The translations under genes and the position numbers were made by a program. 64,000 nt of DNA from assembly GCF_033101155.1 (NCBI RefSeq), contig NZ_JAWMPX010000027.1, forward strand, positions 1 through 64,000, in the 5' to 3' direction. The stretch is from Tropicimonas sp033101155 (GTDB taxonomy: Bacteria > Pseudomonadota > Alphaproteobacteria > Rhodobacterales > Rhodobacteraceae). Below are positions 47,501 to 56,089 of the stretch, piece after piece (position 1 is the first letter of the stretch; every line of letters starts with the position of its first letter). A model generated the notes under the pieces. The model saw nothing but the letters and a program-made list of their open reading frames with translations. It did no database searches and was not told the origin of the DNA.

Positions 47501-48027
47501 CCCAGGATCGGACGCATGCCGCGCCCGCCACCGCCCCAGCTTGCCTTGAGCATGAGAGGGTAGCCGATCTCGGCTGCTTCTTTCTTGACTGCGTCCATGT
47601 CATCGCCGAGCACATTGGTGGCCGGGATGACCGGCACGCCCGCCTCGACGGCGATCTTGCGCGCGGAGGCCTTGTCACCAAGCTGGCGCATGGTCTCGGC
47701 CTTCGGTCCGATGAAGGCGATGCCATTGGCGGTACAGGCATCGACGAAATCGGGGTTTTCAGAGAGCAGGCCGTAACCCGGATGGATCGCATCGGCGCCG
47801 CATTCAAGCGCGACCCGGATGATCTCGTCGATCGAAAGATATGCCTGGACGGGGCCCATGCCGGCACCGATCGGATAGGCCTCGTCCGCCTTGAACCGGT
47901 GCAGCGAGAGCTTGTCCTCTTCCGCGTAGACGGCCACCGTGCGCTTGCGCATCTCGGAAGCCGCGCGCATGACGCGGATGGCGATCTCGCCACGGTTGGC
48001 GACGAGGATTTTCTTGAAATCGGACAT
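44587..48027 (-). CDS. pyc: Pyruvate carboxylase
   Basis: This 1146-residue enzyme makes oxaloacetate from pyruvate and bicarbonate, feeding the TCA cycle and gluconeogenesis. Domains in order: biotin carboxylase (about 1-455, ILVANRGEIAIRVMRAAS at the start, ATP-grasp glycine loop ASWGGGGRGMR), the carboxyltransferase (about 530-800, ITDTTMRDGHQSLLATRMR), and the C-terminal biotinyl domain with TIEAMKMETGIHAE, whose central lysine carries biotin. Length is typical for single-chain Pyc. The ATG at 48027 follows GGGAACCATCG; a frame extending upstream to 48156 is not credible. An AT-rich promoter region (48028-48253) lies between it and the divergent helicase gene. Confidence 0.97.
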   Translation of the reverse strand: MSDFKKILVANRGEIAIRVMRAASEMRKRTVAVYAEEDKLSLHRFKADEAYPIGAGMGPVQAYLSIDEIIRVALECGADAIHPGYGLLSENPDFVDACTANGIAFIGPKAETMRQLGDKASARKIAVEAGVPVIPATNVLGDDMDAVKKEAAEIGYPLMLKASWGGGGRGMRPILGEDELVEKVLEGRREAEAAFGNGEGFLEKMIQRARHVEVQILGDHHGRIYHLYERDCSVQRRNQKVVERAPAPYLSSAQREKICNLGKRICEHVDYQCAGTVEFLMDMDTGEFYFIEVNPRVQVEHTVTEEITGIDIVRAQILVTEGKSLIEATGTASQYDVKLDGHAMQCRITTEDPRNNFIPDYGRITGYRGATGMGVRLDGGTAYTGAVITRYYDSLLEKVTVWAPTPEDAIARMDRALREFRIRGVATNIAFVENLLAHPMFLNNEYHTKFIDETAELFHFPARKDRATKLLNYIADITVNGHPDVAGRARPPADIRQPQVPPLQTRKPVPGTRNILEEFGPQAVADWMADQKQLLITDTTMRDGHQSLLATRMRSIDMINVAPAYSANLPQLFSVECWGGATFDVAYRFLQECPWQRLRELRAAMPNLMTQMLLRGANGVGYTNYPDNVVQAFVKQAAETGVDVFRVFDSLNWVENMRVAMDAVVENNKVCEGTVCYTGDILNPDRAKYDLKYYVATAKELKAAGAHILGLKDMAGLLKPAAARVLIKTLKEEVGLPIHFHTHDTAGIACATILAASESGVDAVDCAMDAFSGNTSQATLGTVVEALAHTERDTGLDIEEIRQISNYFEAVRSHYVAFESGMQAPASEVYLHEMPGGQFTNLKAQARSMGLEERWHEVAHVYAEVNQMFGDIVKVTPSSKVVGDMALMMVSQGLTRADVENPERDVAFPDSVIDMMRGALGQPPGGWPEALQSKILKGETPSVERPGKNVPPVDLDAVRAEMKAKFGFEPDDEDMNGYLMYPKVFADYVTRHDEYGPVRVLPTHAYFYGMQPSEQIAPAIEAAKTLEIRMQAVSETNEEGEVKVFFELNGEPRTIRVPDRKMQGAVAVRPKADITNADHIGAPMPGSIASVGVKPGQHVTTGDLMVTIEAMKMETGIHAERDAVVKAVHVHAGEQVDAKDLLIELE

Positions 48028-48253
48028 CGATGGTTCCCTTTTGCAGTCGCAGCAATTGTGTAAGGCGGATTGGGTTTGCATGGCAATAACGTAAAAGTTG
48101 GTATGTCGCGACCGGTTTTGTCGATAATTGCTCTTCTTGGCTATAAAAGTAGACAATTATTGGCCCGTTTGAAAGATCTTTGATGGCCCGCCTCTACGGA
48201 ACACATGGCGAACAAAGGTTTTCCTTCCACGCAGAGACGGATATGGTTCGGCC

Positions 48254-50701
48254 ATGAGCAGTTTCGATGAAGACGAGGCCTTCGCGGCCGCGGTTCCCCT
48301 GTCGCAGCGCGCCATGGCGGCGCGCCCGGCCCCCTATCTCGACGAGTTGAATCCCGCCCAGCGGGAAGCCGTGGAGGCGTTGGAAGGGCCGGTGCTGATG
48401 CTGGCGGGCGCAGGGACAGGCAAGACCAAGGCGTTGACGGCGCGGATTGCGCATCTGCTGAATTCGGGCAAGGCGCGGCCGAACGAGATCCTGGCGGTGA
48501 CCTTCACCAACAAGGCCGCCCGCGAGATGAAGCTGCGCGTGGCGCGGCTGCTGGGGATGGAACTGGAGGGGATGCCCTGGCTCGGAACCTTCCATGCGAT
48601 CTGCGTGAAGCTGCTACGGCGCCATGCCGAACTGGTCGACCTGAAATCGAATTTCACCATCCTGGACACCGATGACCAGATCCGCCTGCTCAAGCAGCTG
48701 ATCGCGGCGGCCAATATCGACGAGAAGCGCTGGCCTGCCCGACATCTGGCGCAGGTCATCGATAACTGGAAGAATCGCGCTTGGACGCCGGAAAACGTTC
48801 CCACTGCCGAGGCGGGGGCTTTCGACAACAAGGGCGTTGCCTTGTATCGTGCGTATCAGGCGCGGCTGCGGACGCTCAACGCGGTGGATTTCGGCGACCT
48901 GCTGTTGCATGTCGTTACGATTTTCCAACGGCACGAGGATGTGCTGGCGCAATATCAGCGCTGGTTCCGCTTCATTCTCGTCGACGAATACCAGGACACC
49001 AATGTCGCGCAATATCTCTGGCTGCGGCTGCTGGCCGGGGCGCATCAGAATATCTGCTGCGTGGGCGATGACGACCAGTCGATCTATGGCTGGCGCGGCG
49101 CCGAGGTCGGCAATATCCTGCGGTTCGAAAAGGATTTTCCGGGCGCGACGGTGATCCGGCTGGAGCAGAACTACCGCTCTACCGCGCATATCCTCGCCGC
49201 CGCGTCCGGCGTGATCGAAGCCAACAAGGGACGACTCGGCAAGACGCTCTGGACGGCGGCCGACGGAGGCGAAAAGGTCCGCCTCATCGGCCATTGGGAT
49301 GGCGAGGAAGAAGCGCGCTGGATCGGCGAGGAACTGGAGGCGATGGGGCAGGGGACGCGCGGGCTCGCGCCACTCGGCCTCGACCAATGCGCCATTCTCG
49401 TCCGCGCATCGCACCAGATGCGGGCCTTCGAGGACCGCTTCCTGACCATTGGCCTGCCCTACCGCGTCATCGGCGGGCCGCGTTTCTACGAGCGGATGGA
49501 GATCCGCGATGCGATGGCCTATTTCCGCCTCGCCGTCAGCCCGGAGGACGATCTCGCCTTCGAGCGCATCGTCAATACACCCAAGCGGGGGCTGGGCGAC
49601 AAGGCACAACAGAAAATCCAGATCGCGGCGCGGACCAATGGCGTCTCGCTGGTCGAAGGGGCAAAGATCCTGCTGGCGGCCAAGGGGCTGACGGGCAAGG
49701 GCGCCAAGGCGCTTGGGACGTTGCTTGACGGGCTTGAGCGCTGGCACCGGGCGGTCGTCGGGACAGCACCGCCGTTGCCGGACGATGATGATGTGCTTGA
49801 CGACGGGCTGTTCGCGGCGCCGGAGCCGGGCGTGACCGCGGGTCCGCAGGTCTCGCATATCGAGCTGGCCCAGACGATCCTGGAGGAATCCGGCTACACG
49901 GCGTATTGGCAGAACGACAAGTCTCCGGAGGCACCGGGGCGGTTGGAGAACCTCAAGGAACTGGTCAAGGCGTTGGAAAACTTTGAAAATCTTCAAGGCT
50001 TTCTCGAGCATGTCTCGTTGATCATGGACAATGAGACCGATGATGGCGAGCCGAAGGTCACGCTGATGACGCTGCATGGCGCCAAAGGGCTGGAATTCCC
50101 GGCCGTTTTCCTGCCGGGCTGGGAGGACGGGCTGTTTCCCAATCAGCGGGCGATGGACGAGACCGGGCTCAAGGGGCTCGAGGAGGAGCGGCGGCTGGCC
50201 TATGTCGGCATCACGCGGGCCGAACGGCTTTGCACGATTTCTTTCGCCGCCAACCGGCGGATCTTCGGGCAGTGGCAATCGGCGTTGCCCTCGCGCTTCA
50301 TCGATGAGTTGCCGGAAGAGAATGTCGACGTGCTGACCCCGCCCGGTCTGTATGGCGGCGGCTATGGCGCGGCAGCGACGGCGCAGCCCGTGCGGTCGGA
50401 CCTGCATGATCAGGCGTCCCGCGCCGATGTCTACAATTCTCCGGGCTGGAAACGGATGCAGGCGCGCAGCCAGTCCCGTGGCATGAGCCAGCCGCGCGAG
50501 AGCCGCAACGTGACCATCGATCTCGACGCGGTCTCGTCCTTCGGCCTCGGTGACCGGGTTTTCCACCAGAAATTCGGCTATGGTGCCGTTACGGCAATCG
50601 AGGGGGACAAGCTCGAGATCGCCTTCGACAAGGCCGGGGTAAAGAAAGTTGTCGCGAAATTCGTCGTTCCGGCGGATTCAGCAGGCGATGTGCCCTTTTG
50701 A
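48254..50701 (+). CDS. uvrD: UvrD/PcrA-type ATP-dependent DNA helicase
   Basis: The 815-residue SF1 helicase shows LNPAQREAVEALEGPVLMLA (Q motif and helicase start), Walker A AGAGTGKT (51-58), VDEYQDTN (motif II), GDDDQSIYGWRGA (motif III), TLHGAKGLEFPAVFLPGWE and VGITRAE near the C-terminus. It unwinds DNA in nucleotide excision and mismatch repair and removes RecA. It is longer than E. coli UvrD because of a C-terminal extension from about 690 with a final Tudor-like GDRVFHQKFGYGAV segment, as in PcrA. Confidence 0.94.
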   Translation: MSSFDEDEAFAAAVPLSQRAMAARPAPYLDELNPAQREAVEALEGPVLMLAGAGTGKTKALTARIAHLLNSGKARPNEILAVTFTNKAAREMKLRVARLLGMELEGMPWLGTFHAICVKLLRRHAELVDLKSNFTILDTDDQIRLLKQLIAAANIDEKRWPARHLAQVIDNWKNRAWTPENVPTAEAGAFDNKGVALYRAYQARLRTLNAVDFGDLLLHVVTIFQRHEDVLAQYQRWFRFILVDEYQDTNVAQYLWLRLLAGAHQNICCVGDDDQSIYGWRGAEVGNILRFEKDFPGATVIRLEQNYRSTAHILAAASGVIEANKGRLGKTLWTAADGGEKVRLIGHWDGEEEARWIGEELEAMGQGTRGLAPLGLDQCAILVRASHQMRAFEDRFLTIGLPYRVIGGPRFYERMEIRDAMAYFRLAVSPEDDLAFERIVNTPKRGLGDKAQQKIQIAARTNGVSLVEGAKILLAAKGLTGKGAKALGTLLDGLERWHRAVVGTAPPLPDDDDVLDDGLFAAPEPGVTAGPQVSHIELAQTILEESGYTAYWQNDKSPEAPGRLENLKELVKALENFENLQGFLEHVSLIMDNETDDGEPKVTLMTLHGAKGLEFPAVFLPGWEDGLFPNQRAMDETGLKGLEEERRLAYVGITRAERLCTISFAANRRIFGQWQSALPSRFIDELPEENVDVLTPPGLYGGGYGAAATAQPVRSDLHDQASRADVYNSPGWKRMQARSQSRGMSQPRESRNVTIDLDAVSSFGLGDRVFHQKFGYGAVTAIEGDKLEIAFDKAGVKKVVAKFVVPADSAGDVPF

Positions 50702-50773
50702 CCTGCGACATTTTGTGTGTATGAAGGGGGCCGGAGACGCGAGTTCTGGCTCGCTGAGTCGCGGAGGGTACGC

Positions 50774-51187
50774 ATGGACGTATTGGTTGTCGAGGACGAC
50801 CCGAACCTGGCCTTTCTTTGGGGGGAGGTCCTGGAAAATGCGGGGCATGACGTCCGGATAGTCGATACGGAAACCGCTGCGGTGACGTCGCTACAGAAGA
50901 CGCCCCATGATCTCGTCATTCTCGATCTCTGCCTTCATGGCAAGAAAGCGCTCGGCGTGGCGACGCTTGCGACCTATCGCAACCCATTGTGCAAGGTGGT
51001 GATCGTCAGCGGCTCGGCGGAATACTCACGCCGCACGCTCTTCGCCATGTCGCCGGCTGTGGCCGCTACGCTGCGAAAACCTGTCGATATCGAGGATCTT
51101 GTCCAGGTCTGCGAAGCCGTCGGGCGCAACGAACGCCACGTTCCGCTGCCGGTGCTCGAAGCCAGTGGCGTTGCGTTCCGCCAATAA
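50774..51187 (+). CDS. Single-domain response regulator
   Basis: The 137-residue protein is a receiver domain alone: acidic pair Glu7-Asp8/Asp9 (VVEDDPNLA), phospho-acceptor Asp51 (LVILDLCLHG), Ser79 (IVSGSA) and Lys102 (LRKPVD). It has no output domain, so it acts through partner proteins or by phosphate relay. The partner kinase is not in the window. ATG 50774 follows GGAGGGTACGC. It lies 72 bases after the helicase gene. Confidence 0.87.
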   Translation: MDVLVVEDDPNLAFLWGEVLENAGHDVRIVDTETAAVTSLQKTPHDLVILDLCLHGKKALGVATLATYRNPLCKVVIVSGSAEYSRRTLFAMSPAVAATLRKPVDIEDLVQVCEAVGRNERHVPLPVLEASGVAFRQ

Positions 51188-51291
51188 GGCCCATTCGGTT
51201 TTTTCGTCCTAAAGACAGATTGACGACGACGCAGGGTGGAGTGCGTCTCCGTCAGATCGGCAAACAGGGTCGGAGACAGTTTTCCGGATGG

Positions 51292-51519
51292 CTATTCCAA
51301 GGTTACGCGGTCCGCCGCCTGCAGGGCAATGTCGCGGATCATGACGCTGGAAAGCCCGATATCGGCAAGGTCCTTCTCGCTCATCTGGCGAAGCTCGCCC
51401 AGCGTTTGCAGATAGGCCTTGCGGCGGGCGCGGTTCAGCTTCCCGGTCTCGATCATGTCCGTCATCCGACCCTGGAAAAGGCCGGTTGCGGCGCGGGGCA
51501 GTTGGAAGGCAAGGGCCAT
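51292..51519 (-). CDS. DUF1127-domain protein
   Basis: The 75-residue protein has the DUF1127 helix-turn pattern (LGELRQMSEKDLADIGLSS, about 40-58). Such proteins are abundant in alphaproteobacteria and affect RNA turnover, phosphate or stress responses. It is convergent with the response regulator gene. Possible operators are in the upstream region 51520-51852. Confidence 0.82.
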   Translation of the reverse strand: MALAFQLPRAATGLFQGRMTDMIETGKLNRARRKAYLQTLGELRQMSEKDLADIGLSSVMIRDIALQAADRVTLE

Positions 51520-51852
51520 CTGACGATCCTTCGATATGTGTTCGACATCGGATCGAACCGTTTCCTGGAACGCGTATACTCGAATTGTTAGCGCTCACTT
51601 CGGTATCGAACGTACCGAAGGACGCGGGTTGAACAACCGGGGTGGCTGTCAAACCCGCTATGCATTTTCTGCACGAAGCTTTGCTGTAAGCGCTAGCACC
51701 TTCTGTCACGGTCCTGAGACTTGCGCCGCGTTGCGGGGCGCGTGCCTGTTCACGGCCGTCGCTAGGCGCGCAGGCAGGCGCCGGGGCATGGATATCCGTC
51801 CAAACGGGTTCGCGGAGACCGGGCAGCGTATTCGTCCGGATCGGGCCTGCCC
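51520..51852. other. Structured 333-base region upstream of the DUF1127 gene
   Basis: This region holds the DUF1127 promoter and the 3' end signals of the aldehyde dehydrogenase gene. A perfect 8-bp inverted repeat (CTTCGGTA, 7-base spacer, TACCGAAG) lies at 51598-51620. Two AGCGCT-centred sites, TTAGCGCTCAC near 51588 and TAAGCGCTAGC near 51687, resemble LacI-type operator halves. A 12-bp inverted repeat with one mismatch spans 51737-51748 and 51771-51782. No gene was seen. Confidence 0.45.
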
Positions 51853-53307
51853 TTACCGCAGTCGGATTGCGACATTCTTGGTCTGGACGTAGTTCAAAAG
51901 CGCCTCGCGCCCTTTTTCCCGCCCATATCCGGACTTTCCGTAACCGCCAAAGGGCGTCTCCACCCCGCCAGCATACCATTCGTTGACGAAGACCTGCCCG
52001 GCGCGGATACGGCGCGCGGCGCGCATGGCGCGGTCGAGATCCGAGGTGAAAACCCCGCCGACCAGTCCGTATTGCGTCGAATTGGCGATCTCGATGGCCT
52101 CCTCGTCGTCCCGGAAGGGAATGACGGAGAGGACCGGCCCGAAGATCTCCTCGCGGGCGATGGCCATGTCGGGGGTGACATCGGTCAGCACGGTCGGTTG
52201 GAGGAAGGCTCCGCTATAGTCTTTCGGACGCCGTCCGCCGGTGGCGAGATTGGCGCCGGCATTGATCGCTTCCGTGACCATGATCTCGGCCCGGTCGCGC
52301 TGTTGCAGGCTGACCATCGCACCCATATTGGCGCCAAACTCGGCCCGGTCGATCCCGGGACCGACCGAGAGTGTCTCCGCCATCTCGGCCACGCGGTCGA
52401 CGAGGTCGTCATGCCGGCTTTCGTGGACGATCACCCGGCTCATCGCCGAACAGGTCTGGCCGGCGTTGAAATAGATCCCCCAGCGGACATCGTTGACGAA
52501 GGCATCGAGATCGGCGTCATCATGCAGGATGGCGGCCGATTTGCCGCCCAGTTCCAGCACGCAGGGCACCACGTTGAGCGCCGCCGCCTTGGCCACCGCG
52601 ACGCCGGTCGGGACCGAGCCGGTGAAGACGACCTGGTTGACCTGGGGGTGTCCCGCCAGCGCCGCGCCGGCCTCGCGCCCATAGCCGCACAGGATGTTGA
52701 CAGCGCCGGAGGGCAGCCCGGCAGCCTCCGCCGCCAGCGCGAACCAGGCCTGGCTCAGGGGCGTCAGTTCTGGCGACTTGATCACGCAGGCATTGCCTGT
52801 TGCGAGCGCGGCCGAGAGCGAGCGGGCGGCCATTTCCAGCGGGTAGTTCCAGGGGATGATCTGGGCCGAGACGCCATAAGGCTCATAGGTCGTGAAGTCG
52901 AAATAGTTGCGCCCGAGCGGGATCGACCGGCCTTCCAGCGTCTCCGCCTGGTTGCCGTAATACTCGAAATAGCGCGCGGCCCCGGTGATCTCGACCCGCG
53001 CTTCCCAGAGCGGTTTGCCCTGTTCCAGCGACAGAACCGGCGCAATCTCGTCGATCTTTTCCAGCAGGAAACGCCCCATCGCCTGCACCATCCGGCCGCG
53101 ATCGACCGGACGCAGCCCGGACAGCTCGCCCGAGCGATGCACCTGCCGGGCCGCCTGCACCGCGAAGTCGACATCGCGCGCATCGGCCAGCGCGTGGGTC
53201 GCCAACACCTTGCCGGAGGCCGGGTCGATCACCTCGATCCGCCCGGCGCCGCCATCGACCCATTCGCCGTCGATGTAATTCTGCCAATAATCCTTGAGTT
53301 CCGTCAT
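51853..53307 (-). CDS. NAD(P)-dependent aldehyde dehydrogenase
   Basis: The 484-residue enzyme has the family catalytic set: Asn154 (PWNYP), Glu252 (LELGGKSAA) and Cys286 (GQTCSAMSR), plus the nucleotide-binding FTGSVPTG loop (228-235). It resembles betaine-aldehyde or gamma-aminobutyraldehyde dehydrogenases, but substrate cannot be fixed from sequence. The ATG at 53307 gives the normal length; an upstream frame is arginine-rich and spurious. It is divergent from an MDR oxidoreductase gene with 196 bases between, suggesting joint regulation. Confidence 0.92.
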   Translation of the reverse strand: MTELKDYWQNYIDGEWVDGGAGRIEVIDPASGKVLATHALADARDVDFAVQAARQVHRSGELSGLRPVDRGRMVQAMGRFLLEKIDEIAPVLSLEQGKPLWEARVEITGAARYFEYYGNQAETLEGRSIPLGRNYFDFTTYEPYGVSAQIIPWNYPLEMAARSLSAALATGNACVIKSPELTPLSQAWFALAAEAAGLPSGAVNILCGYGREAGAALAGHPQVNQVVFTGSVPTGVAVAKAAALNVVPCVLELGGKSAAILHDDADLDAFVNDVRWGIYFNAGQTCSAMSRVIVHESRHDDLVDRVAEMAETLSVGPGIDRAEFGANMGAMVSLQQRDRAEIMVTEAINAGANLATGGRRPKDYSGAFLQPTVLTDVTPDMAIAREEIFGPVLSVIPFRDDEEAIEIANSTQYGLVGGVFTSDLDRAMRAARRIRAGQVFVNEWYAGGVETPFGGYGKSGYGREKGREALLNYVQTKNVAIRLR

Positions 53308-53503
53308 CGCTTCCCGTGCCTGTCCCTGTCGCGCGCGCCGAGGCGCGTCTGTTTTTCGCTTGTTGCGACCATCTTCGCTGGCGGCTTCCGGCACAAGCGA
53401 AGAATAGGAGCGTTCGGAGCCGGATTTCGCGTACCGGTCGAGACAGAGCATGTTATAGGGTTCGAACCGCCATCTGGCGGCTCCCAGTCCGCAGGAGGCC
53501 GAT

Positions 53504-54598
53504 ATGAGAATTTCGGAAACCATGCAGGCAATGGTGCTGACCGGACATGGTGGCATCGAGATGCTGGAATGGCATGAGGACTGGCCGGTGCCCACGCCCG
53601 GCCCGGGGCAGGCGCTGGTCCGCGTCGGTGCCTGCGGGCTCAACAACACGGACGTGAACACCCGCTCTGGCTGGTATTCCAAGCAGGTCAGCGAGGCGAC
53701 GACGGGCGATGCCCATGACAGCGTCGATCCGGACGACCCGACCTGGGGCGGCGCGCCGCTTTCCTTCCCGCGCATTCAGGGGGCGGATGTGGTGGGCCGG
53801 GTCGCAGCGCTCGGCGAGGGCGCGGATGCGGCGCTGATGGGGCGGCGGGTCATGGTCGATTGCTGGCTGCGCGACTGGGACGACCCGCTCAATCGCGACA
53901 AGACGGGGTTCTTCGGTTCCGAATGCGATGGCGGCTTCGCGCAATACACCGTGGCGGACCAGCGCAATCTCGCCCCCGTCGAAAGCACGCTGAGCGATGC
54001 GGAGCTGGCGAGTTTCCCCTGCGCCTATATCACTGCCGAGGGCATGCTGACACGCGCCAAGGTCGGCCCGGAGGACCGCGTGCTCGTCACCGGAGCGTCG
54101 GGCGGTGTCGGCGGAGCGCTGGTGCAATTGGCCAAGCTGCGGGGGGCGACGGTCATCGCGATGGCGTCCGCGGCCAAGCATGAGGCAGTTGCGCAGCTCG
54201 GGGCAGATGCCTTGCTTGATCGGGCTCCGGAGGATCTGGGTGCGGCACTGCACGCCGCAATCGGGACCGATACTGTCACGGTCGTGGCTGACATTGCGGG
54301 CGGAGACAATTTCGGCCGGTTGATTGACCGGTTGGCGCGCGGCGGACGCTATACCTGCTCAGGCGCTATCGCCGGACCGATTGTCGATCTCGACCTGCGC
54401 ACGCTCTACCTGCGAGACTTGACGTTCACCGGCTCGACCGTCGTGCCGCCGGAGGTCTTCCCGGCCGTCCTGCGCCATATCGAATCCGGTGCCCTGCGTC
54501 CCTCTCTCGCCGCAACCTATCCGCTGCGGGAGCTGCACCGCGCACAGCAGGCCTTTATCGACAAAATGCATACCGGCAATATCGTCGTCACGCCCTGA
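53504..54598 (+). CDS. MDR-family alcohol dehydrogenase / quinone oxidoreductase
   Basis: The 364-residue protein has the medium-chain fold: an N-terminal GroES-like domain (WPVPTPGPGQALVRVGACGL), a nucleotide-binding Rossmann loop VTGASGGVGGALVQLAKLRG (about 197-216), and a C-terminal quinone-oxidoreductase-type ending. The usual catalytic zinc cysteine position reads NNTDVNTR, so it may be a zinc-free quinone-type enzyme. ATG 53504 has GCAGGAGG upstream. The last 11 bases overlap the second Hint gene, convergent. Confidence 0.87.
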   Translation: MRISETMQAMVLTGHGGIEMLEWHEDWPVPTPGPGQALVRVGACGLNNTDVNTRSGWYSKQVSEATTGDAHDSVDPDDPTWGGAPLSFPRIQGADVVGRVAALGEGADAALMGRRVMVDCWLRDWDDPLNRDKTGFFGSECDGGFAQYTVADQRNLAPVESTLSDAELASFPCAYITAEGMLTRAKVGPEDRVLVTGASGGVGGALVQLAKLRGATVIAMASAAKHEAVAQLGADALLDRAPEDLGAALHAAIGTDTVTVVADIAGGDNFGRLIDRLARGGRYTCSGAIAGPIVDLDLRTLYLRDLTFTGSTVVPPEVFPAVLRHIESGALRPSLAATYPLRELHRAQQAFIDKMHTGNIVVTP

Positions 54599-55715
54599 GC
54601 GCTGAATGTGGTCGTTGCGTAGCCTGTCCGGCAAGCAGCGGCACAAGCTCTGCGCGACACGGCGCAAGCCGGCTGAGAGGGCGCTCCCGCGCCTGAGTGG
54701 ACAGGTCCGGGAAGAGGCGCAGGAGCTCCGGCCGCGTGTCCGAACCCATCGCGTTGATCGCCATCTGGCCAGGATGAAGGCTCTCGGTCGGACAGTCCTC
54801 GGCGAAAATGACCTGGTGGGAGTCGAAGAGCAGGTGGCAATAGGTGACGCGTTCACAGGGCTGCGCCGCGATGCCCGGATTGTCGGTCAGGTGTTCCGCT
54901 GCGACGAGGATTTCGGGCGTTCCGTAATGCAACTCCGCCACGGCGCCCTGGATGAGCATCCGGTGATTGGGCGAAACGCGCAGGCTGCGGCTGTTGCCAA
55001 GAACGCCTGCATCAATGCGAATCGGGGCGAGCCGGCCGGTGCCGCAGACGGTCCGCTGTCCGCTCCAACGCACGCGCTGCGGTGGCCCGTCCAGCACGTC
55101 CACAAGATCGCCTGCGCGGATTTCCTCCACCGGGCGGGCACCGGTCGGGGTTCGCACCAGCGTCCCGGCCACCAGACAAGGCGCGCCGTCCACATTGAAG
55201 AGGCCGTTGGCTTCTTCGTTTGTCCCCTCGTCAATGGCGCCATCGTCGTCAAAATCATAATCGGTGAGCCGGTCGAGTGTGATTGGCCCGGAAGCGAGCT
55301 CGTCGACAAGGGGCTCGTTGGCGGCGATCAACGTGGAGAGGACGGGCGCGCCGCTATCCGAAGAGACCAGCACATTCGCATTGAATCGCACATAGCTGTC
55401 ACCAAGCCCGGTCAGATCGGACTGGATCTCTGCATATTGCCCGGGGTTCATCGGCTCGTAGCTGTAGAGGACAGTACCGCTCTGGTAGTCGGCGTCCGAC
55501 GCGTAGACCATGAGGCCGACAACCTTCGTGCTGCCGTCAATCTCGCCATCGGTGGTCGTGTCCTTCAACAATACTTCGATCTGCCAACTCGACTCGAAGA
55601 TGGCCGTGCCGTCGATGATGGTCAGAGTGCCGCCATTCCCGGCACCGGAGTTCGTACTGATACTGGGGTCGGACAGGAAATGATTGCCCGACAGGACAAA
55701 AGAACTGTTCGCCAT
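54588..55715 (-). CDS. Hint-domain protein 2 with acidic calcium-like loop
   Basis: The 375-residue protein has a beta-rich N-terminal half, an acidic DYDFDDDGAIDEGTNEE stretch (152-168) that looks like a dockerin/calcium loop, and a C-terminal Hint domain starting at Cys180 (CLVAGTLVRTPTG), continuing through VEEIRAGDLVDVLDG, SPNHRMLIQG and HQVIFAEDCPTESLHPG. Many similar Rhodobacterales proteins are secreted by type I systems, and the acidic loop fits secretion, but no transporter is nearby. It resembles Hint protein 1 in the Hint domain only. Confidence 0.8.
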   Translation of the reverse strand: MANSSFVLSGNHFLSDPSISTNSGAGNGGTLTIIDGTAIFESSWQIEVLLKDTTTDGEIDGSTKVVGLMVYASDADYQSGTVLYSYEPMNPGQYAEIQSDLTGLGDSYVRFNANVLVSSDSGAPVLSTLIAANEPLVDELASGPITLDRLTDYDFDDDGAIDEGTNEEANGLFNVDGAPCLVAGTLVRTPTGARPVEEIRAGDLVDVLDGPPQRVRWSGQRTVCGTGRLAPIRIDAGVLGNSRSLRVSPNHRMLIQGAVAELHYGTPEILVAAEHLTDNPGIAAQPCERVTYCHLLFDSHQVIFAEDCPTESLHPGQMAINAMGSDTRPELLRLFPDLSTQARERPLSRLAPCRAELVPLLAGQATQRPHSALRA

Positions 55716-56089
55716 CCTGGGAGTCTCCGAACTGCTTTGATACTCGTTATTCGCGACGCGTTACCATTCAGTGGATGCATGTTGCGCAAGCTCGGGATGG
55801 CGCAGGAGATCCACTCTGAAGTAATGCGAATTCAAATCGAATGCGCCACAGTTTCCTTGCGGATGCTTGAGCGTTGCGGCGAAAACACGCTGGTTGGCAC
55901 CGGCTTCTCCAACATCCGTCTTTGCCGTGACTCCAGTCCGCAATTCCGGGCGATGGCGTCTTCGCCTCGGAAACCAAAGGTAAAACACAGTTCGGCTCGC
56001 CGGCATCATGAGAAACGACCGCCGACAGGAAAGCTCCTGTCGGCGGCCAAGGGTTTTTCAAGATTTTCAGCAGAGCTTTGGGTGGTCGC
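55716..56089. other. 374-base region between Hint gene 2 and glyA
   Basis: No credible gene is present; frames on both strands are shadows. The glyA terminator is at 56019-56046. The promoter of the minus-strand Hint gene should lie in the first 150 bases. The middle is of mixed composition, similar in look to the other gene-free regions. Confidence 0.4.
56019..56046 (-). terminator. Strong intrinsic terminator after glyA
   Basis: CCGCCGACAGGA and TCCTGTCGGCGG form a perfect 12-bp stem around a 4-base loop, 43 bases beyond the glyA stop on the minus strand. On that strand it is followed by TCGTTTCTC, a short T-rich tail; on the plus strand by CCAAGGGTTTTT, so it may act on both strands. Confidence 0.78.

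Noticed and set aside
44515..48063. Very long open frame (about 1180 codons) antisense to pyruvate carboxylase
   Set aside because: It is a shadow of codon bias on the opposite strand of pyc, rich in His, Asp and Gly with no recognisable domain; pyc has complete domains and catalytic motifs.
48614..50566. 650-codon frame antisense to the UvrD/PcrA gene
   Set aside because: Composition is typical of antisense GC-skew frames (Arg, Gln, His-rich); the plus-strand helicase has all SF1 motifs.
56019..56046. Riboswitch for glyA
   Set aside because: The hairpin lies after the glyA stop, not in its leader; it is best read as a terminator. No glycine or folate riboswitch core could be identified in 57377-57575.
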